Positions 6,203-11,068 of a stretch of DNA of 11,068 nt are shown one piece after another. Positions within the stretch are counted from its first letter, which is position 1. Each line of letters opens with the position of its first letter. Made by a program: the position numbers and the translations under genes. The DNA is from Bacteroidota bacterium (lineage in GTDB: Bacteria > Bacteroidota > Ignavibacteria > Ignavibacteriales > Melioribacteraceae): contig JAKAMS010000054.1 in NCBI GenBank assembly GCA_021812745.1, forward strand, positions 1-11,068, written 5' to 3'. The notes below the pieces were generated by a model. It was not told the DNA's origin and did no database searches. It saw only the letters and a list, made by a program, of their open reading frames with translations.

Positions 6203-7380
6203 TAATACCCCGTCAATTCTACGTAGCCTCTCCCACCAACCTCTTTATCCTTCATAGTTCCTTTAACCGAAACCGATCCTTCCCAATAATTAATTAGTAA
6301 TTAAAGTTCCTGATCTTTTACTGAGGGTGTTAATGTCAGATTTATATTTCTGCTTGGAATAGAAAATTTCCATCCGGAAGGATAAACGCTGCGTATCTTA
6401 CTTTGCCAATAACCGGTTACTTCTATTTTAACGTCTTCCGATTTCAATTTTTCACTTTTGCCGTTCTCTAAAATAATTGCGCCTTGATCAAATTTATTAT
6501 TAGTGCTCTCTTTTCCGTGAAATTGATAAAACATTATTTCGCTGTTATTATTTAATTGAATCGAAAACCAATTCCATCCTAACTCATTTCTTCCCAGCGA
6601 AGCATTACTCCACTCACGATCCATCCAGGAAAAACCGGAGACATCAAATTGTTCACCGTTAATTTCTACTCTGCCGTTCGTGGAAATTCTTGTTAATGAA
6701 TAGTAATGAGAAAAATTATCGGATCCGGGTCCTTTACAACTTATGCCGTTATCACCTTGAAGTACAACCGGTTTAATACTTGAGAGATTTAGATCAACCG
6801 AATATTTTTCCGTTGCCGCCTTAATATGAAAGTCAGGCTCAGTATAATTTTTATTTTTGTAACTGCCTTGAACCATCCAATCGCTCAACCAAAATTTTAA
6901 AGGGTCCGAAGTAGCACCGGCGAGATTTTCTGTACCGAGTGAAAGTTTTTCTTTATAATAAAATTTATTGTTAGAGAGATCGGTAACCGCAAAATGTGCC
7001 ATATACCTTTGATCACTTTCAAATTTTATGTCAGTTTTACTCCAGGCAAGCGCGTTTCTGAAAATTGTAAATTCGTACCCGAACCTTCTTCCCTTTTTAT
7101 CGGTAAGATTTCCGGAGAAATACCACCATTCGTTACGGAAATTATTATGCGAACCATAATCCCTTGGAAAATAAATGTCACTATCCCCGTACTTCTCATC
7201 AATAGGTATTAGATTGCTAACCGTATTATTCTTGCCCGGTGAGATATAAGAATTATCGGATGAATTAGGAGAGAAATTCAGGAGAATAAAAATCAATGCT
7301 GCGACAACAACAGCAGCAATTATTAAATTTTTTTTCTTCAATTTAGTTTTAGAGAGATTTGGAAAATTTTGAAATGTCAC
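6202..7380 (-). pseudogene. AttH/CrtC-like secreted lipocalin-fold protein with in-frame stop near the C-terminus
   Basis: The frame from GTG 7380 runs 359 codons to TAA 6303-6301. It then continues in the same frame for 32 codons to TAG 6204-6202. The first part has an N-terminal membrane anchor or signal (residues ~18-35) and the AttH/CrtC-like hallmarks: NEWWYFSGNL (EWWY at 84-87), GYEFTIFR, MAHFAVTD, GFSWMDREWSN (249-259) and GWNWFSIQL (268-276). This is the two-domain lipocalin-like fold of predicted secreted hydrolases. The family C-terminus, about DQE-L-x-YWEG...[10 protein letters not shown], is present only across the TAA: DQEL, stop, [10 protein letters not shown], then [10 protein letters not shown]. 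The stop occupies one residue position. So this is a recent nonsense mutation, a sequence error or readthrough; a truncated product of 359 residues is possible. GTG is the first start after an in-frame stop and lacks an SD; a TTG at codon 14 is an alternative. Confidence 0.8.
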
Positions 7381-7441
7381 TTATGCTAATAGTAGGCAAG
7401 TCGATGGGGCACTGTCCGATTGAGCGCAGACTGCTCTTGCT
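7381..7441. other. GC-shifted spacer between the yjbH-like and attH-like genes
   Basis: Bases 7384-7440 are about 54% G+C by hand count, far above the surrounding AT-rich DNA. GCAAG (7396-7400) and CTTGC (7436-7440) form a short inverted pair near its ends. It carries no SD for the GTG at 7380 and no coding pattern I recognise. It could be a scar of recombination or a remnant of another element. Confidence 0.4.
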
Positions 7442-8143
7442 CTATATCGTAAAATAATAACTGATACCGCCGGAGAAATGTTTATATCCAATAAATCCTC
7501 CGAGGAGGGAGAGATGGTCAAAATATTTGATACGGAGACCGCAGTTAGCTCTCTTGCCGTCATATTCGGTCATCAATTCAAAATGATTCAAGAGGTGTAG
7601 TGATAATCCTCCGAACAAACCGACAAAATTGTGATTTGCTGCTTTCATAAAATCTGAACCATAACCAACTGTTAGTGCAATATTTGAGAGAAACGAATCT
7701 AAATTAAAATTCTTAGTCGCAACTAAATAACATGCATTGTTGTGAACCGCGGCTTCACCTCCGAATACTGTCATTAAATCGTGTACCCCAATTGAAATTG
7801 CAGGAAGAATATCAGATTCTTCGAATACCCTGATCTTGATACTAGGTGTTCTATCACCAATAGCTTCATTGTTTCTCGGGGGTAATCCATTTAACCTTGT
7901 AATTCTAAGACTGGCTTCTATAAAAGGTAAAAAATGGAAAGTAATAAAATAATTTTTTGCACTATATTTAAAATCACCAAACGAAACCAAACTTTTATCT
8001 AAATAATTGAATCCAATTGATATTTGCGCGTCCTGATGAATTTCCGCAGACGGTATAAAGAAGAGTCCTTCCATACCTTCCAAGGTCTGTGCATAAGTAA
8101 TCGTTTGTAGGAAGATGACTAATATGAAAAAAAGTTTCTTCAC
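7442..8143 (-). CDS. YjbH-like outer-membrane beta-barrel protein
   Basis: 233 residues starting at GTG 8143, which shares one base with the preceding stop (TAGTG), so translation is coupled. The signal peptide has a hydrophobic core at ~4-15 and a likely cut TYA|Q after residue 18. The mature protein starts with GMEGLFFIPSAEIHQDAQISIGFNYLD. It continues with FHFLPFIEASLRITRL, a DRTPSIKIRVFEE block, LPAISIGVHDL, YLVATKNF and GLSLHLLNHFELMTEYDG, and ends in SYYFTI, as a beta-barrel would. This pattern (entry to a barrel, short tour of strands, EASLR and PAISIGVHD) matches YjbH-type (DUF940) proteins, which are tied to exopolysaccharide secretion. This copy is much shorter than E. coli YjbH (~700 residues). 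Its place after three sugar-nucleotide enzymes supports a polysaccharide role. Family call by pattern only. Confidence 0.7.
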   Translation of the reverse strand: MKKLFFILVIFLQTITYAQTLEGMEGLFFIPSAEIHQDAQISIGFNYLDKSLVSFGDFKYSAKNYFITFHFLPFIEASLRITRLNGLPPRNNEAIGDRTPSIKIRVFEESDILPAISIGVHDLMTVFGGEAAVHNNACYLVATKNFNLDSFLSNIALTVGYGSDFMKAANHNFVGLFGGLSLHLLNHFELMTEYDGKRANCGLRIKYFDHLSLLGGFIGYKHFSGGISYYFTI

Positions 8144-8613
8144 TATTTTACAGCTCTCAAGATTTTTGCAGGAACACCGGCAGCGATTTTATTCGCCGGG
8201 ATATTTTTAGTTACTACAGAACCGGCACCGATAATTGAGTTTTCTCCAATAGTAATTCCGCATAGAATTGTTGCAGAAGATCCAATCGAAACACCTTTGC
8301 CAACCCAGGTTTCTTCAAGTTTCCAATCTTCTTCAGTTTGCATTGATCCGTCAGGATTTGTTGATCTCGGGTACTTATCATTAATGAATGTAACATTATG
8401 CCCAATAAAGCAATTATCATCTACATGTACCCCTTCACAGATAAAAGTATGTGTAGATATTTTACAATTTTTTCCAATAAAGGCGTTTTTTTGAATTTCC
8501 ACAAATGTACCGACTTTACTGCCATCACCAATTTCACACCCGTAAAGATTTACAAAATCGAAAATTTTTACATTCTTCCCTAGTTTAACATTATTAATAT
8601 TTTTCTTTTCCAT
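8143..8613 (-). CDS. Left-handed beta-helix N-acetyltransferase, WbpD/FdtC/QdtC-like
   Basis: 156 residues with hexapeptide repeats ([LIV]-G-x-x-x-x) over nearly the whole length, forming a left-handed beta-helix that trimerises and binds acetyl-CoA between subunits. The signature GHNVTFINDKYPRSTNPDGSMQTEEDW (residues ~71-97) is typical of enzymes that N-acetylate the 3-amino group of nucleotide-linked sugars: WbpD/WlbB (UDP-2-acetamido-3-amino-glucuronate) and FdtC/QdtC (dTDP-3-amino-6-deoxyhexoses). The C-terminal IGAGSVVTKNIPANKIAAGVPAKIL is the usual end. AGGGGA lies at good spacing before ATG 8613. Gfo/Idh and DegT genes upstream favour the WbpB/E/D type route. The exact substrate cannot be told from sequence alone. 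Confidence 0.88.
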   Translation of the reverse strand: MEKKNINNVKLGKNVKIFDFVNLYGCEIGDGSKVGTFVEIQKNAFIGKNCKISTHTFICEGVHVDDNCFIGHNVTFINDKYPRSTNPDGSMQTEEDWKLEETWVGKGVSIGSSATILCGITIGENSIIGAGSVVTKNIPANKIAAGVPAKILRAVK

Positions 8614-8643
8614 TTGATTTTCCCCTGTGTTTTTAAACTGAAA

Positions 8644-8713
8644 AACTCACTGTTAAATTTCTTCTCTTCACTTTGTAAAAATATTTCATTGCCGCTCGTC
8701 TCTGACAATTTAC
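8644..8713. repeat. Possible eroded 7-base-periodic tract after the dehydrogenase gene
   Basis: Ten consecutive 7-base blocks fit between 8644 and 8713. Several end in -AC or -C in phase, for example AACTCAC (8644-8650), TCTTCAC, CTCTGAC and AATTTAC (8707-8713). The tract abuts the TGA of the Gfo/Idh gene at 8716-8714 exactly. Only about half the blocks fit a consensus, so this is weaker than the other tracts and could be chance. Confidence 0.3.
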
Positions 8714-9727
8714 TCAGTTTATTTCAATCAATTCACCTTTGTTTTTAATTGATTTTTCTGCCGCCTCTAATATTTCTACGACATACTGACCATCCTTCAA
8801 TGAAGTCAACGGGGTGCGATTTTGTTCTATTGAAGAAATAAATTCCTTTGCAGCTTCACCCAGGGCTTCTTTAAGATTTATATTAGGTGAAGACATATCA
8901 CCCGATCGATATTCAATTTGAAGCGGATTATAAATGCCAAATTCTTCTTTTTTCTCAATAACATTTACCCCTTTATCGTAAATTTTAATTTTCTCATCCG
9001 TCTTCATGTCGTCATATAGTAACATTTTTTTTGTTCCACCGAGAATAATTCTCCTTATTTTCACAGGGGAAGTCCAGTTTGAAGTAAAATGCGCAATAGT
9101 ATTATTTTCCAAATATAAAGTGAGATAAGCGATATTCTCTTTACTATTAAATTTTGCAAGACCATGAGCAGATAATGAAATAACTTTTTTATTTAATAAA
9201 TAATATAATATGGAAAGGTCATGTGGTGCTAAATCCCATAGAACATTTATATCTTTTTGGAATAATCCCAGATTTGCTCTAACCGAATCAAAATAATAAA
9301 CATCACCCAACTCATTATTGTCAATTATCTCTTTCATTTTTTGAACGGCACCGGTATAAATGAATGTATGATCTACCATAACAATTTTATTATATTTTTT
9401 GGAAAGCTCAATTAGCGATGACACTTCTGCAACACAGCTAGTTACAGGTTTTTCTATCCAAACATGTTTATTATTAATTATAGCTTTTTGGGCAAGTTCG
9501 TAATGAGTATTAACAGGTGTAGCAATTACAACTGCATCAATATTTTTATCATTAAAAATTTTATTAGGGTCGTTCTCAAATTTTATATTAGGGAAGATTT
9601 GTTTTAGTTGAGTTAATCGGCTTGCTGAAATATCACAAGCGATTATAGAATTCACCTCACGTTGGACAAGGAAATTTCTCACCAAATTAGGTCCCCAATA
9701 GCCTATACCAATAATTGCAATATTCAT
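8714..9727 (-). CDS. Gfo/Idh/MocA family NAD(P)-dependent sugar dehydrogenase
   Basis: 337 residues from ATG 9727, chosen because GAGGG lies eight bases upstream and the N-terminus MNIAIIGIGYWG then starts directly with the Rossmann strand; an in-frame TTG at 9742 would add five residues. Visible are GIGYWG (7-12), the ATPVNTHYELA segment, EKP (92-94), VDHTFIYTGAV and DLAPHDLS (165-172, with H169 a likely catalytic or binding residue). This is a standard-length member. In O-antigen type loci such enzymes oxidise a sugar-nucleotide hydroxyl at C3 (WbpB/WlbA act on UDP-GlcNAcA), giving the ketone for the aminotransferase. Here it sits between DegT and a WbpD-like acetyltransferase, which fits. 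The protein is not a close WlbA look-alike, so the substrate is inferred from context. Confidence 0.88.
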   Translation of the reverse strand: MNIAIIGIGYWGPNLVRNFLVQREVNSIIACDISASRLTQLKQIFPNIKFENDPNKIFNDKNIDAVVIATPVNTHYELAQKAIINNKHVWIEKPVTSCVAEVSSLIELSKKYNKIVMVDHTFIYTGAVQKMKEIIDNNELGDVYYFDSVRANLGLFQKDINVLWDLAPHDLSILYYLLNKKVISLSAHGLAKFNSKENIAYLTLYLENNTIAHFTSNWTSPVKIRRIILGGTKKMLLYDDMKTDEKIKIYDKGVNVIEKKEEFGIYNPLQIEYRSGDMSSPNINLKEALGEAAKEFISSIEQNRTPLTSLKDGQYVVEILEAAEKSIKNKGELIEIN

Positions 9728-9735
9728 ATTCTGAT

Positions 9736-9740
9736 CCCTC
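9736..9740 (-). promoter_or_regulatory. Ribosome binding site overlapping the aminotransferase stop
   Basis: GAGGG on the minus strand (9740-9736) overlaps the TGA of the DegT gene (9741-9739) and precedes ATG 9727 by eight bases. It supports that start and translational coupling. Confidence 0.65.
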
Positions 9741-10923
9741 AACTATTAAAAAAATTTGTTATCGTAGTACCAATATATTCAATCTGCTCATCATTTAATT
9801 CTGGATACATCGGAAGAGACAACCCATGTTTAGCTAATTTTTCTGTAACTGGAAAATCACCTTTCTTATACCCGAGATGCTTAAAACATGGTTGAAGGTG
9901 TAATGGAATCGGATAATGTAATCCGGTCGAAATTCCGTTCTCACCTAAAAATTTTTGCAATTCATCTCTTTCCTGACTTCTTGCATCTTGCTTCTTACCT
10001 TTTACTCGAATAACAAACAGATGATACACATGCCTAGCGTAACCCATCTCTTTTGGAAGAATAATTTGCTCCAGATCATTCAGCAACTCTTTATATTTTG
10101 ACGCTACTCGCCTTCTTCCATTAGTCCAATCTTCCAAATGTTTTAATTTAACACCAAGCACTGCTCCTTGAATCCCTTCCATCCGATAATTATGTCCGTA
10201 CGTTTCATGATAATATTTTTTATCCATACCATGGTCCCGGATCATCTTAAATTTCTTTGCAAGATTTTCATTATCAGTCATTACGGCACCCCCTTCTCCG
10301 TAAGCTCCAAGATTTTTCCCTGGATAAAAGCTAAAAGAGGATGCATAGCTTAAGCTGCCTATTTTACTATTCTTATACCCACTGATATGAGCTTGAGCGC
10401 AATCCTCTACTAAATAAATCGTCTGATTAGTTTCACTATGTACAAAAATTCCTTTTTGTTTTTCTTTGTACTTTAGACTTTCCACTATTTCCTTGATTCC
10501 GTCCATATCCGCTGCTTGTCCGTATAAATGTACCGCTACAATTGCTTTTGTTCTGGGAGTAATAGCCATTTCAATTTTGGTCGGATCAATATTATAACTC
10601 TCCGGATGGCAGTCAACAAACACCGGAGTTGCACCGCATAATGTTGCTCCCCATGCTGTGGCAATAAATGTATTTGCCGGAATTATTACTTCGTCTCCCG
10701 GTCCGATTCCCAATGCCCATAATACCATATGGTTTCCGTCTGTACCCGAACTAACACCATAACAATACTTTGCATTATGTGCTTCAGCAAAAGCTTTTTC
10801 AAACGCTGCTACTGGTTTTCCTAATACGTACGCGGTGTTGTCGAGTACATCATTAATAGCTGGTACTACTTCGTCTTTAATCGAGCTGTATTGTGCTTTT
10901 AAATCTAAAAATGGAATGTTCAT
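9739..10923 (-). CDS. DegT/DnrJ/EryC1 family PLP-dependent sugar aminotransferase
   Basis: 394 residues, somewhat longer than the usual ~360-380. It should transfer an amino group, usually from glutamate, to a keto-sugar nucleotide, as WbpE/WlbC and FdtB do. Visible are PFLDLKAQY at the N-terminus, the phosphate-binding SSGTDG (58-63), PANTFIATA, VHLYGQAADMD, VEDCAQAH (D174 and Q177) and the PLP lysine K203 in SFSFYPGKNLGAYGEGG. The C-terminal HYPIPLHLQP and LPMYPELNDEQ blocks are also present. The ATG at 10923 has AAGGGG four bases upstream. The extra length comes from two Lys/Gln-rich stretches, residues ~150-169 and ~307-320; the second, and perhaps the first, is a 7-base-periodic insertion. 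Both lie between core elements, so the enzyme may be active. It leads the operon with the dehydrogenase and acetyltransferase. Confidence 0.93.
   Translation of the reverse strand: MNIPFLDLKAQYSSIKDEVVPAINDVLDNTAYVLGKPVAAFEKAFAEAHNAKYCYGVSSGTDGNHMVLWALGIGPGDEVIIPANTFIATAWGATLCGATPVFVDCHPESYNIDPTKIEMAITPRTKAIVAVHLYGQAADMDGIKEIVESLKYKEKQKGIFVHSETNQTIYLVEDCAQAHISGYKNSKIGSLSYASSFSFYPGKNLGAYGEGGAVMTDNENLAKKFKMIRDHGMDKKYYHETYGHNYRMEGIQGAVLGVKLKHLEDWTNGRRRVASKYKELLNDLEQIILPKEMGYARHVYHLFVIRVKGKKQDARSQERDELQKFLGENGISTGLHYPIPLHLQPCFKHLGYKKGDFPVTEKLAKHGLSLPMYPELNDEQIEYIGTTITNFFNS
9965..10006. repeat. 7-base-periodic repeat inside the aminotransferase gene (six heptads, 42 bases)
   Basis: The plus strand divides into six heptads, including TCTTGCA (9979-9985), TCTTGCT (9986-9992) and TCTTACC (9993-9999). 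It encodes residues ~307-320 (VKGKKQDARSQERD), between VIRVK and DELQKFL. In most DegT proteins these two elements are nearly adjacent, so about ten residues look inserted. Confidence 0.65.
10451..10492. repeat. Probable second 7-base-periodic segment inside the aminotransferase gene
   Basis: Phased units TTTGTAC (10465-10471), TTTAGAC (10472-10478) and TTTCCAC (10479-10485) are clear; the flanking units are weaker. The region encodes part of a Lys/Gln-rich stretch after IKEIVES and before YLVEDCAQAH, where relatives have only a few residues. The extra segment (to about residue 169) extends past the periodic part. Confidence 0.45.
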
Positions 10924-10953
10924 ATTTCCCCTTATTTTTTAGTAAATGAAGCT

Positions 10954-10973
10954 CCCCGACGCAAGCGTCGGGG
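10954..10973. repeat. GC-rich 9-bp perfect palindrome at the 3' end of the edge gene
   Basis: CCCCGACGC (10954-10962) and GCGTCGGGG (10965-10973) are separated by AA. The stem begins three bases after the stop of the partial minus-strand gene and 31 bases before the DegT start. No T-run follows on either strand, so a standard terminator is doubtful. It may act as an mRNA end or attenuator structure, a REP-like palindrome, or a transposon-end hairpin. Confidence 0.6.
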
Positions 10974-10976
10974 TAT

Positions 10977-11068
10977 CTAAACTGCAAACAAATCTAATTG
11001 TGTTCTATATATTTGTTTATAGTCATTGCCTTGTTTCTGAACATATTCTTTAATTACTTTTTCATTCC
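10977..11068 (-). CDS. C-terminus of a protein, truncated by the window edge
   Basis: The minus strand has a frame open from the window edge to TAG at 10979-10977, giving 29 complete residues that end in EYVQKQGNDYKQIYRTQLDLFAV. The other two minus frames meet stops or lack such composition. The basic, Gln/Tyr-rich tail ending in QLxLF is loosely reminiscent of IS200/IS605-type transposase C-termini, but it is too short to assign. The palindrome just after the stop would suit a mobile element end. Whether it shares a transcript with the DegT gene, 54 bases on, is unknown. Confidence 0.5.
   Translation of the reverse strand, partial: NEKVIKEYVQKQGNDYKQIYRTQLDLFAV

Noticed and set aside
6054..6257. 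67-codon plus-strand ORF
   Set aside because: It runs through the heptamer array and the antisense of the attH-like C-terminus; its composition is low-complexity and it has no SD or family pattern.
7355..7441. Continuation of the yjbH-like frame after its TAG for about 29 codons
   Set aside because: The protein already ends in a barrel-like SYYFTI, and the extension shows no family pattern, unlike the attH case.
7381..7563. 60-codon minus-strand ORF overlapping the end of the yjbH-like gene
   Set aside because: It is an alternate frame of the yjbH-like coding region running into the GC-rich spacer; no recognisable domain.

Overview
The window is AT-rich DNA from a member of the Bacteroidota/FCB group, probably Ignavibacteria or a close relative. 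This is inferred from gene content: a Bacteroidota-type thioredoxin, a UPF0182 protein, Bacteroidota-style lipoprotein and signal sequences, and a mix of strong and absent Shine-Dalgarno (SD) sites. No rRNA or other marker is present to confirm it.

Left part (1-3350): the 3' end of a UPF0182 membrane-protein gene (+) ends at a strong hairpin terminator and converges on a small secreted repeat protein (-). After a 376-base gap come a small lipoprotein with an MmpS-like pattern, a cytosolic thioredoxin (CGPC) and a membrane-anchored TlpA-type thioredoxin (CPPC), all on +. They end at a 15-bp hairpin shared with the genes converging from the right.

Right part (3382-11068): every gene lies on the minus strand and most concern surface sugars. 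In transcription order: the C-terminus of an unidentified gene at the window edge; a DegT-type sugar aminotransferase; a Gfo/Idh/MocA dehydrogenase; a WbpD-like hexapeptide N-acetyltransferase; a YjbH-like outer-membrane protein; an AttH/CrtC-like secreted protein with an in-frame stop near its C-terminus; a 50-residue membrane protein; then GDP-L-fucose synthase and GDP-mannose 4,6-dehydratase. The first three enzymes look like the steps that make a 3-acetamido-3-deoxy sugar nucleotide. The last two convert GDP-mannose to GDP-L-fucose. No glycosyltransferase, flippase or polymerase is present, so this is part of a larger polysaccharide locus.

The most unusual signal is a degenerate tandem repeat with a 7-base period. 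One tract (6105-6202) keeps perfect phase for 14 units. Related 7-base-periodic tracts lie upstream of fcl and after the dehydrogenase stop codon. The same kind of sequence also appears inside genes: one segment in gmd and one or two in the aminotransferase, always in frame and at variable loops, coding for Lys/Gln/Ser-rich stretches. Six heptads make 42 bases, which preserves the reading frame. The second strong signal is the TAA in the attH-like gene: 32 further codons after it, in the same frame, encode the expected conserved family C-terminus.
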